A stretch of DNA of 6,867 nucleotides. It comes from Clostridium sp. CAG:448. Lineage in GTDB: Bacteria; Bacillota; Clostridia; Oscillospirales; CAG-272. Positions within the stretch are counted from its first letter, which is position 1. Each line of letters starts with the position of its first letter. A program made the translations under genes and the position numbers. The notes below the pieces were generated by a model. That model ran no database searches. It was given only the letters and a program-made list of their open reading frames with translations, and was not told the DNA's origin. The stretch covers positions 1-6,867 of the forward strand of contig FR890533.1 in NCBI GenBank assembly GCA_000433415.1, written 5' to 3'. Below, in pieces: positions 1 through 6,410 of the stretch.

Positions 1-167
1 CCCTCTGCTGTTTCCAAGCCGTTTTGAATCCGAAAAGAATGAAAAAAAGTGCCAAATATATCTGACTTTTTGCTTTGTTGCATATAATGTCTATAATTTG
101 TTGCCGGGGTGCCCGGAGTTTGTACTTATTTTGCAATGTAATGATTTATAATTTTTTTGCAAAATAC
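1..167. other. AT-rich non-coding region upstream of the pilin promoter
   Basis: I see no convincing coding sequence here. The stretch is AT-rich, with a short perfect inverted repeat at 104-116 (CCGGG-GTG-CCCGG) followed at some distance by a T-rich tract. This could be the terminator of an unseen upstream gene or an operator, but its three-base loop and lack of an immediate T-run make it weak. Two TATAAT hexamers (83-88 and 92-97) could be -10 boxes of a second promoter, but neither has a good -35 at the right distance. Positions 138-167 are especially A/T-rich and could act as an UP element for the promoter just downstream. Confidence 0.4.
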
Positions 168-196
168 TTGACACTCGTAAAAAATTGTGATACAAT
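168..196 (+). promoter_or_regulatory. Near-consensus sigma-A promoter for the pilin cluster
   Basis: The -35 box is TTGACA (168-173) and the -10 box is TACAAT (191-196), separated by exactly 17 nt. A TG at 188-189, one base before the -10, gives an extended -10. Only one of the twelve hexamer positions departs from consensus, and the region just upstream is A/T-rich. Transcription should start near position 203, which would leave a leader of about 257 nt before the first gene. The strength of the promoter suits an abundantly made structural protein. This is read directly from sequence; activity is inferred. Confidence 0.85.
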
Positions 197-202
197 ATTT
201 CT

Positions 203-459
203 GTAGGATAGATAATTGGCGGAGGAGTTTCCGTAGATCGACCGCCTTTCGGCGGGGAATTGCGTGGGAAAGCCTGCCGGGGGTCGGATCCCTCGAGGGC
301 GTTTGAATGGCGCTTTCCGGAGGGGCTTTTGCAGATTGATTTTATCCGTTTCTGTGGGTTGCTGTGTTTCGGAACGCGCAGAAGACTTATTTAAGTAGGA
401 AATTTTTCGGGCGATTTCGTCCGGGAATTTATAAATTTCACCATGAAAGGAAAAAAGTT
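203..459 (+). promoter_or_regulatory. Long structured 5' leader of the first pilin gene
   Basis: About 257 nt lie between the predicted transcription start and the first pilin start codon. The leader contains several inverted repeats. A CCGCC/GGCGG hairpin with a TTTC loop lies at 242-255, and a second GGCGG at 218-222 could pair with the same CCGCC instead. A 7-bp long-range pairing is possible between GGAAAGC (267-273) and GCTTTCC (312-318), enclosing the palindrome CCCTCGAGGG (290-299). Another hairpin lies at about 400-430, with a core CGGGCG (408-413) pairing to CGTCCG (418-423) through one wobble pair, shortly before the ribosome binding site at 446-450. I do not recognise a known riboswitch class, and the conserved cyclic di-GMP-I core is not apparent. 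It may control expression or simply be a stabilising leader. Confidence 0.45.
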
Positions 460-2112
460 ATGAAAAGAACACAAAAGCGTGGCTTTACCATCGTTGAGTT
501 GGTAATTGTCATTGCAGTCATCGCCATTCTGGCGGCAGTGTTGATTCCGACATTCTCCAGTTTGATCAGTAAAGCCAACCTGTCCGCGGATATGCAGGCA
601 GTTCGCGAAATGAACATTGCGCTTGCCGCTGACGAAGCAGTGAACGGTAAGCCTACGACGATTGAGGGCGCTATGAGAGTCATCGCAGATGCAGGCTACG
701 ATGTCGATTCCTGGAACCCGATTTCCAAAGGCTATCAGGTTTATTGGTACAAGATCGATAACCGTTGCATTCTGTACAGTGCAGAGAAAGCTGCCGTTGA
801 ATTCCCGAAGGAATACTCCGGCAAGAGCTTCGCAACGGATGCCGAGTTTGCTTCCAATGTTTATGTGTACAACCAAACATTCAAAAATGCAACAGAGATG
901 AATTTCGCTTACGATGACAGTTCGTTGACTGGTACCGTGACTGTTGGTTCCAAGTCCTATGAAAAGGCTGTCATAGCAGAGAAAAAGGGAAGCGGCGATA
1001 CATATGCTTGCGTTATTGTTCAGAAGGGGAGCGATAACCAGAAAAAGTATATTGTCACGGTAGAAGCTCCGGGAACTCCGAATGCCGAGGAACTTGCGGC
1101 TGCACAGAGGGCTGCGGGCGAGTATGTTTACTCTTTGTTCGTCCAGATGGATCTGAACACGGTTGCGAAGGATGCGGAGATTGAGTTCCCTGCAGGAACA
1201 GTCATTGATATCAGCCACCTGGAGTGGAACCCGGTTGAACTTTTCACCGGAAAGTTCGGCGGTCCGGACGCTGAACATCCTGTCACCATCAAGGGATTGA
1301 AGCTGACCAAGGATACCGGATATGCTGCTACATATAAGTTCCGTGGATCGAATAGTATGTACTACTGCTCCGGCTTCTTCGGTGCAATTTACGGCGACTG
1401 CGCAATCAAGAACGTTGTTTTTGAGGATATCACCATTGAGACTCCCGCTAACGACTGTATCCTGATGTCCGAAAAGGCAAACTCCAACACGACTGCTATC
1501 ATCGGAGGTGTTGTTTGCCCTGCTGGCTACGATGGCGCTACAAACGTTGTGATTGAGAACGTGAAAGTTAAGAATGCGAAGATCACCGGCGCGGCTCGTG
1601 TTGGCGGTTTGATCGGCTTCATTGGCGGTTATAAGGAAGCAGATGGTGAGACTGTACACGGTCTGTCTGGTAGCGTTACCATTAACAATTGCGAGTTTGA
1701 TGGTACTGTTGAGTCCCTGTTAAACAACAGCACTTACGGTACTGCAGGTGCGATTGTCGGCTTCGTTGATAAGTATGAAGAAAGCGGTAAGTCGTTTGAA
1801 ATCAAGGTTAGCAACACCAAGATCAGCGGCGCTGTGAAGGGTTACAATGTTGGCGGTATTGTTGGTCAGGTTATGGGATACAAAGGCAACAAGTTTATCT
1901 TTGATAATGTGACGGTAACTGCAAATCTGGAGACCAATTCTTCTGATAAGGCATCTACAAAGGGTGCTATCATTGATAATCATACTGATGGTACGATTAA
2001 CTATGAAATTACAAGCGTAACGGTCGGCGAGACAACCTACAACGGGGGTAACAAGGCTCCGGCTGACGCATTCGGCTACAGCGTGAAAGGTGCCGTCATC
2101 GCTTACAACTAA
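460..2112 (+). CDS. Large type IV pilin-like protein with beta-helix-like C-terminal domain
   Basis: A 550-residue secreted or pilus-associated prepilin. The N-terminus MKRTQKRG|FTIVELV is a class III (prepilin) signal: a short basic leader, cleavage after Gly8, Phe9 as the first mature residue and Glu13 at the conserved +5 position, followed by a hydrophobic helix to about residue 30. Residues about 40-115 resemble the globular part of Clostridia pilins (a TIEGAMRVIADAGYD stretch followed by an NRCILYS strand). From about residue 290 to 510 there are repeated beta-helix-like turns of the kind VGGLIG...VTINNCEFDGTV, with GG(L/I)(I/V)G or GAIVG motifs at about 382-386, 430-434 and 465-469, reminiscent of GLUG-type repeats in surface proteins. 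Most pilins have 120-200 residues, so this one carries a large display domain. The ATG at 460 is chosen over the in-frame GTG at 364 because AAAGG (446-450) sits 9 nt before it and only this start gives a prepilin leader. It is the first gene after the strong promoter. An adhesin-like role is inferred. Confidence 0.88.
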   Translation: MKRTQKRGFTIVELVIVIAVIAILAAVLIPTFSSLISKANLSADMQAVREMNIALAADEAVNGKPTTIEGAMRVIADAGYDVDSWNPISKGYQVYWYKIDNRCILYSAEKAAVEFPKEYSGKSFATDAEFASNVYVYNQTFKNATEMNFAYDDSSLTGTVTVGSKSYEKAVIAEKKGSGDTYACVIVQKGSDNQKKYIVTVEAPGTPNAEELAAAQRAAGEYVYSLFVQMDLNTVAKDAEIEFPAGTVIDISHLEWNPVELFTGKFGGPDAEHPVTIKGLKLTKDTGYAATYKFRGSNSMYYCSGFFGAIYGDCAIKNVVFEDITIETPANDCILMSEKANSNTTAIIGGVVCPAGYDGATNVVIENVKVKNAKITGAARVGGLIGFIGGYKEADGETVHGLSGSVTINNCEFDGTVESLLNNSTYGTAGAIVGFVDKYEESGKSFEIKVSNTKISGAVKGYNVGGIVGQVMGYKGNKFIFDNVTVTANLETNSSDKASTKGAIIDNHTDGTINYEITSVTVGETTYNGGNKAPADAFGYSVKGAVIAYN

Positions 2113-2176
2113 TGTTGGCTCATTCCGCTACATACCTGTTATTGATTGAATGATTGAATGAAGGGAGGTGCGTAAT

Positions 2177-2650
2177 ATGGTGGTGTTATTGCTCTTGTTA
2201 TGGTCGGTAAGTGCTATTTATATTACGCACTTCCTGGACAAACGTAAAATGAAGGTGGCAGCAATCGCGTATGCGGTGCTCTATGGCTACCTTGTGATTT
2301 GGTCCTGGTTAATTTTTTCCTTTGACTTTGCCGAATACGGATTTGCACCGGGAGCAGGCGAACTTTTACACGGAAGCGGGATTTATGTTTCCTTCCTGGA
2401 TATTCAGGAATGGATGATGCATTTGCCTGCCGGCGTGTTGGTTGCTCTTGCCGTTGCAGTCAGTGTGTTGGCATTGTCCGTGCTCTGTTATCTGATCCTG
2501 AACGGTTATCGGATTTATAAGGAATTGCGTCGGATGTTTGCAAGTCCCTCACGGTTGCGCCGCCACCGTGCAGATTGCGGAGCCAAAAAAACGATTGGTG
2601 AATTTTATGTCTATCCACTCTACCTGCGCAATTGTCGGCTGAACGATTGA
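2177..2650 (+). CDS. Small three-helix membrane protein of unknown function
   Basis: A 157-residue protein I do not recognise. A hydrophobic N-terminus (residues about 1-20, possibly an uncleaved signal anchor) is followed by the basic turn DKRKMK, a second aromatic-rich membrane segment (about 27-48), an outer or inner loop with an amphipathic stretch containing DIQEWMMHLP, a third strong membrane segment (about 86-110), and a basic tail of about 45 residues (KELRRM, RLRRHR) that is probably cytoplasmic. The start is ATG 2177, because GGGAGG (2163-2168) lies 8 nt upstream; the in-frame GTG at 2168 overlaps that ribosome binding site. It lies 64 bp after the large pilin and 73 bp before the second pilin, so it is probably co-transcribed with them. 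The context suggests an accessory membrane factor for pilin handling, but nothing in the sequence proves this. Confidence 0.7.
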   Translation: MVVLLLLLWSVSAIYITHFLDKRKMKVAAIAYAVLYGYLVIWSWLIFSFDFAEYGFAPGAGELLHGSGIYVSFLDIQEWMMHLPAGVLVALAVAVSVLALSVLCYLILNGYRIYKELRRMFASPSRLRRHRADCGAKKTIGEFYVYPLYLRNCRLND

Positions 2651-2723
2651 AATTCGGCTGCCATTGCTTTGGTCGATACGGAAAACATAAAATCCACGTT
2701 TGAATTCAGGAGATATTACGATT

Positions 2724-3263
2724 ATGAAAAAGGTAAACAACAAAAAAGGTTTTACAATTGTTGAATTGGTCATTGTCATTGCCGTGATTGCAATTCTTGC
2801 GGCAGTGTTGATTCCGACTTTCTCCGGCGTTGTTGAAAAAGCCAACAAGACCGCTGCTTTGGAGAAAGCAAAGAACTCTTTGACGGCTGTGCTGACTGCC
2901 AAAGATGGCAAGTTTGAAGGTAGCTATTACTTTGCAGTTATTGACAAAAGCAATGTGTACTGGTTCGTTTATGGAGACGGCTCTTTGAAGGAATATGAGG
3001 GCACAAGCGATCCTGACCTCAGCTCGGTGACTTTTACGGCTAGCGATGTTATCTACGTGAGTAGCAATGATGTTGTTAAAGACGCCTCGAACGCGCTTGA
3101 TTTTACCACTGTCAATAGTAATTTGAATAAAGTATTTAAGAGCACAAATGAGGCAGTGAGTACTGTGACCGGGGAAGGGACTAAGCAGGTGTTTAAGTCG
3201 GCAGAAGTTTCTTTGGTTCCTGACGTTGCTTCTGGAGTAGTAATCATTCCGAAGAAGTCCTAA
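2724..3263 (+). CDS. Type IV pilin (prepilin)
   Basis: A 179-residue prepilin of ordinary pilin length. The leader MKKVNNKKG is cut after Gly9, giving mature Phe10 with Glu14 at the +5 position and a hydrophobic helix to about residue 31, then an amphipathic continuation (VVEKANKTAALEKAKNSL) typical of the pilin alpha1 spine. The mature N-terminal 25 residues are identical to those of the pilin encoded at 460-2112. The globular domain (about 60-179) contains FAVIDKSNVYWFVYGDGS and is rich in Ser, Thr, Val and Asp. It has no cysteine, so there is no disulfide-closed D-region. The ATG at 2724 is preferred over the upstream TTG at 2700 because AGGAGA (2708-2713) precedes it by 10 nt and it yields a proper leader. 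A hairpin follows at 3286-3321. It is a good candidate for the main fibre subunit, by size and context only. Confidence 0.9.
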   Translation: MKKVNNKKGFTIVELVIVIAVIAILAAVLIPTFSGVVEKANKTAALEKAKNSLTAVLTAKDGKFEGSYYFAVIDKSNVYWFVYGDGSLKEYEGTSDPDLSSVTFTASDVIYVSSNDVVKDASNALDFTTVNSNLNKVFKSTNEAVSTVTGEGTKQVFKSAEVSLVPDVASGVVIIPKKS

Positions 3264-3285
3264 GTTTTGAATAATTGAATTTTTC

Positions 3286-3321
3286 CAAGGCACTCAGCCC
3301 CTTTGGGTGCTGAGTGCCTTG
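3286..3321 (+). terminator. Strong hairpin between the pilin block and the minor pilin block
   Basis: A perfect 12-bp stem (3286-3297 with 3310-3321, AAGGCACTCAG against CTGAGTGCCTT plus a closing C-G) encloses a 12-nt loop in which CCC and GGG can pair further. It begins 22 nt after the stop of the second pilin gene. What follows is CCTTATATC rather than a run of T, so it is not a textbook intrinsic terminator. It may act as a partial terminator or as an mRNA-stabilising or processing element that keeps pilin mRNA above that of the downstream minor pilins. Termination is inferred. Confidence 0.5.
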
Positions 3322-3349
3322 CCTTATATCGCAGAAAGGAGGGTCGTTG

Positions 3350-3898
3350 ATGCGTGGGAGAAAGAGAACACGACGCGGGGTGACGCTTGCGGAATTGTGT
3401 GTGGTAATGGCGTTGCTCTCGATTCTCAGCACAGCGGTGATCTCCTTTTGCGTGATGACAAACAACTATGCGGGCAGGCTTTCCACGGACAGGGACGTAA
3501 AGGAAGGTCTGACTTTTGTCAATCAGGCGCTTGACATTTGGGTGTCCGCTTTCGACAGCGACGATTACGTCATTACCGCCGATGGCGGAGAGCTGCAGGC
3601 ACGTCCGGTCAATGACCCGGAGCGTGTGTATCGGCTTCGCCTGACCGACGACGCGGTGGTCGGCGATCTGCCCACCGGCAACCGTCTGTATTTTGAAGTT
3701 TCCCATCTGAAGGAGCTGTTGTTCCTTGTCCGTACCAAAGCGGACCCGGACGACGGTCGGGTGCTGATTTACTGCACCGTTACGCATGACAAGCCCTTTA
3801 CGGCGGACGGCGTGAGTGACACCACCGTATTGGTGCGTGCTACGCGCAGTATGGGAGGTTTGCCGGCAGAAACAGAACGGCAGGAGGAAACCACATGA
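3350..3898 (+). CDS. Minor type IV pilin / pseudopilin-like protein
   Basis: A 182-residue prepilin-like protein. The leader MRGRKRTRRG ends at Gly10, mature residue 1 is Val11, and Glu15 occupies the conserved +5 position (VTLAE), followed by a hydrophobic helix to about residue 34. The rest is a soluble domain with strand-like segments (NRLYFEVSHLKELLFLVRT, RVLIYCTVTHDK). I cannot assign it to a specific PilV/W/X or GspH-J class. The start at 3350 is fixed by AAAGGAGG (3335-3342), 7 nt upstream; an earlier in-frame ATG at 3314 lies inside the hairpin and gives no proper leader. Its last codon overlaps the next gene by 4 bp (ATGA), which implies translational coupling. Minor pilins of this kind normally form the initiation or tip complex of the fibre. 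Confidence 0.83.
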   Translation: MRGRKRTRRGVTLAELCVVMALLSILSTAVISFCVMTNNYAGRLSTDRDVKEGLTFVNQALDIWVSAFDSDDYVITADGGELQARPVNDPERVYRLRLTDDAVVGDLPTGNRLYFEVSHLKELLFLVRTKADPDDGRVLIYCTVTHDKPFTADGVSDTTVLVRATRSMGGLPAETERQEETT

Positions 3899-4350
3899 AT
3901 CCGGCTCAGGAAAAACGCAGAAAAAACAACCGCCGGGGCGTGACCGTTGTGGAGACCGTGATTGCCATGGCGATCATCACCATTGTTTGCTACACGGCAC
4001 TGACCGTCATCAAAGCGTCGCAGACGACTGCGGGGGAGGACAGCGTATACAATCAGACCCGCTACCGCGCCCAAGCCGCCCTGGAATGCTTCAAATTCAG
4101 CGACTCTCTGTCCGAATTTGAAAACGCCGTCGCCTATGCCTCCCTTTCCGGCAGCAACGGCAATTACACCTATGATACCTACAGCGCCACCCTGACGATG
4201 ACCGTTTTCTACCCGGAAACTGTTTCCGGTTCGGAAACCGCCCGTCCCGCTTTCCACGCCGTTGCGCGCGGCAAAAACGGGAAATTGCTTTTCACCGTTG
4301 ATTATGAGAAAAGCACCGTAGGGCAGACAGGGGGTGCCGCAGAACCGTGA
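3895..4350 (+). CDS. Minor type IV pilin / pseudopilin-like protein
   Basis: A 151-residue prepilin-like protein. The basic leader MNPAQEKRRKNNRRG is cut after Gly15; mature Val16 is followed by TVVE with Glu20 at the +5 position and a hydrophobic helix to about residue 38. The early mature region (QTRYRAQAALECFKFS) resembles the helix of PilV/GspI-type minor pilins, but I hold that assignment loosely. The rest is a Ser/Thr/Tyr-rich beta domain. It overlaps the preceding gene by 4 bp and the following gene by 4 bp. AGGAGG (3882-3887) lies 7 nt before the ATG. The packing suggests these three products are made in fixed ratio and assemble together. Confidence 0.83.
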   Translation: MNPAQEKRRKNNRRGVTVVETVIAMAIITIVCYTALTVIKASQTTAGEDSVYNQTRYRAQAALECFKFSDSLSEFENAVAYASLSGSNGNYTYDTYSATLTMTVFYPETVSGSETARPAFHAVARGKNGKLLFTVDYEKSTVGQTGGAAEP

Positions 4351-4778
4351 AACCAATACAAATGCCCCCTCCCCGCAACCGCCGGCGCGGCGGTGCGATC
4401 GAGAAGGCGCTCCCCCCGCTTGGCGTGGGCTTCTCGCTCGCCGCGCTTGTCGTGGTCTTCTCCCTTTGTACGCTGCTTGTAACGCTTTCCGCGTATTCAC
4501 GCACCGATAACACCAAGCAGAACCGCGCCTTTGCCGATTCCGTTGCCCTGGACCAGATCGGAGAGGATTTTCTCACCGCCCTGGAGACCGCCAATCGGAA
4601 CGGGACGTTACCTGACTTTGCCTATGACGGTGAACTGTACACCACAAACGTACAGGTCAGCACCGATGGAACCATATACACCCTGCGCGTCTATACCCGG
4701 TCCGGGTACACGCAGAAATTGGAGGTCTGCGCCCAAATGACGCCGACCGGATGTCGTATTCTTTCCTGGAAGCATTGA
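4347..4778 (+). CDS. Bitopic membrane protein, possible atypical pilin-like tip component
   Basis: A 143-residue protein with an Arg-rich N-terminus (NRRRGG, residues 11-16), one membrane segment (about 25-48) and an extracytoplasmic C-terminal domain of about 90 residues ending in ILSWKH. It looks like a pilin in topology but lacks a clear class III signal. After RRRG the sequence is GAIEKALPPLGV, so no Glu sits at +5, and a Pro-Pro pair interrupts the start of the helix. Absence of Glu5 is known in GspK-type pseudopilins, which cap the tip, but GspK is usually much larger. The C-terminal part (TIYTLRVYTRSGYTQKLEV) is beta-rich. GTG 4347 is chosen because it overlaps the upstream stop by 4 bp (GTGA) and a G-rich site (4329-4335) precedes it; ATG 4362 is an alternative. 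The function is not established. Confidence 0.68.
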   Translation: MKPIQMPPPRNRRRGGAIEKALPPLGVGFSLAALVVVFSLCTLLVTLSAYSRTDNTKQNRAFADSVALDQIGEDFLTALETANRNGTLPDFAYDGELYTTNVQVSTDGTIYTLRVYTRSGYTQKLEVCAQMTPTGCRILSWKH

Positions 4779-4852
4779 CTCGGAAACGCTGAAAAGCGCT
4801 GAACGGGAAGGACGGACGTTATAAAAATCTAAAATTAAGGAAAAACAAAGTT

Positions 4853-6145
4853 ATGGCGAACAACCAGTATGCCACCGCGATCTACATTGACCCGCGGGAA
4901 AAGAGCGTGCATTATTATGCCAACGCCGCCGGGGCGGAGCCGATCCACGACTCCCGTAATTACAAATCCCGCGGCTTTGACCGGGAGTTTTTCACCGAAT
5001 TCATCGGCATTCTGCAAGACTATATGCAACGCTACACCCCTGCACAGTCGGCGAACACGACTATCATTCTCCCCGACAACGCCGTGATGACCGACACGCT
5101 CAGCATCCCCGCCATGAACCGCCGCGCCATGCAGAAGAGCATGGAGACCACGCTGGACGGCTTTATCAAGAACCGCAAGGAGCTGAAAATCCAGCCCTTC
5201 TGCGCCGTACAGAACAAGCAGTTCTCCGAGATCTGCATCAGTGCCGTCCGTGAAGAGCTGCTTTCGTCCCTGCGCGCCAGCGCAACGTCTGCGCGGCTGA
5301 TGGTACAGAATATCACCTTTGCCGCCGAGAGCACCCTGCGCGGCGCCGTGGCGCTGAATCCCAAGTTGAAGAGCGGCACTTTTTTGTTTTTGGATATCAA
5401 AAAGGACTTTGCCGACTTCATCTATGTACTCCGCGGCGAGGTGGTTGCGTTTTCCACACTGCCGTTTGGGTACTCCATTCTCAATCCGCACCGTATCAGC
5501 GCGGAGGATATGCTGTTCAATCACGCCGTCGGCGAGCTTGCCGTGTTGAACGCCCGTGAGCGTGCCAAGTCCAAAGCCCTTACCATGATGGGCGGCGACG
5601 GCAATGCGGACGTGACCGACGTAGATACCGAGAACGGTGAAGAAGAGGTGACAACCGACGCTTCTCAGAACGGGGAAAACATCGGAGAAGAGGAAGAAGA
5701 GCGGGACAACACGCCCGGTGTACAGCCCACAGTCAACCGGACCGAGAATGTGATCAAGGTCCTGCCCAAAAAGACGGCGCGCAAGTTGCCCAAGTTTATG
5801 CAGCGCCCCCAGCCGGAGACGGAGGAGGGATATCTGTATGAGAATTTCCGCATTTTTGAAAAATGGGCGCTTTGTTATCTTGCCGGAAACGAACGTCTGA
5901 CCCGCCTGGGTACGCCCGATGCGGTTTACGTCAACATGCCGAGTCGGTATTCCTCGCTGTTTGAGGATCTGAAAGCCGAGGAGAGCGAGAACGGCATTCC
6001 TTTCCGCTCTGCCGGGATTGCGGCGCAGACCGAATGGATCGGAGAGCATCTGGAAATGTACGGCGGCTTGTTTGTCCGCCGGGAGCGGTCTTTGCCGATT
6101 CTGCGTCTGTTCCGCCGTAAAAACGATCCGCACAACATTTTCTGA
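4853..6145 (+). CDS. pilM: Divergent PilM-like type IV pilus assembly protein
   Basis: A 430-residue cytoplasmic protein related to PilM, the actin-like (FtsA-fold) component that connects the PilN/PilO platform to the rest of the machine. Support comes from the block ANTTIILPDNAVMTDTLSIP (67-86), which parallels the PilM 'lPd..v....l.lP' segment, the strand pair GTFLFLDIKKDFADF...LPFGY (175-207), the late FEKWALCYLAGN helix (335-346) and the end GLFVRR...HNIF. All three nucleotide-binding motifs look worn: residues 11-18 lack the usual IDIGSSS, DIKKD replaces DIG(A/G)S, and VYVNMPSRYSSL (358-369) lacks the Gly-Gly-Gly loop. An insertion at about 246-295 is acidic and probably disordered (EEEEE at 279-283), followed by a basic stretch (302-318). 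A TAAGGA site (4836-4841) precedes the ATG by 11 nt. The PilM assignment is moderately strong; ATP binding is doubtful. Confidence 0.75.
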   Translation: MANNQYATAIYIDPREKSVHYYANAAGAEPIHDSRNYKSRGFDREFFTEFIGILQDYMQRYTPAQSANTTIILPDNAVMTDTLSIPAMNRRAMQKSMETTLDGFIKNRKELKIQPFCAVQNKQFSEICISAVREELLSSLRASATSARLMVQNITFAAESTLRGAVALNPKLKSGTFLFLDIKKDFADFIYVLRGEVVAFSTLPFGYSILNPHRISAEDMLFNHAVGELAVLNARERAKSKALTMMGGDGNADVTDVDTENGEEEVTTDASQNGENIGEEEEERDNTPGVQPTVNRTENVIKVLPKKTARKLPKFMQRPQPETEEGYLYENFRIFEKWALCYLAGNERLTRLGTPDAVYVNMPSRYSSLFEDLKAEESENGIPFRSAGIAAQTEWIGEHLEMYGGLFVRRERSLPILRLFRRKNDPHNIF

Positions 6146-6410
6146 CGCGAACACGCTTGAAAGGACGCAAACATGTTTGTTTTTGCCATTACCGACCCGT
6201 ATCTCCGGATCGTGACGACGGTTCTTGCCGCGCTGATCGGTTTGTGCGTGGGGAGCTTTCTGAACGTGGTTATTTACCGCGTTCCGTTGCACATGAGCCT
6301 TGCCTCTCCCCCCTCTCACTGCCCTGCCTGCGGCTACCGTCTGCGCCCCTACGATAACATTCCCATTCTGTCTTACATCATGCTGCGCGGGCGTTGTCGG
6401 CAGTGCGGCA

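Noticed and set aside
426..437. AATTTATAAATT palindrome near the large pilin start
   Set aside because: A pure A/T palindrome of this length arises easily by chance. I cannot link it to a regulator.
364..459. Upstream GTG start extending the large pilin by 32 residues
   Set aside because: It would place a long extra basic segment before the prepilin leader and has no good ribosome binding site, whereas ATG 460 has AAAGG at proper spacing.
203..459. Leader as a cyclic di-GMP riboswitch controlling pilus genes
   Set aside because: An attractive idea because such riboswitches control pili in Clostridia, but the conserved class I core and the class II core sequences are not visible. A covariance-model search would be decisive.
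391..1659. A 422-codon open frame on the minus strand opposite the large pilin
   Set aside because: The + strand encodes an unmistakable prepilin with a good ribosome binding site. The antisense product shows no coherent motifs.
2144..2159. Tandem 8-bp repeat GATTGAAT x2 before the small membrane protein gene
   Set aside because: Only two short units in an A/T-rich spacer, ahead of the ribosome binding site. It is too little to claim a functional repeat.
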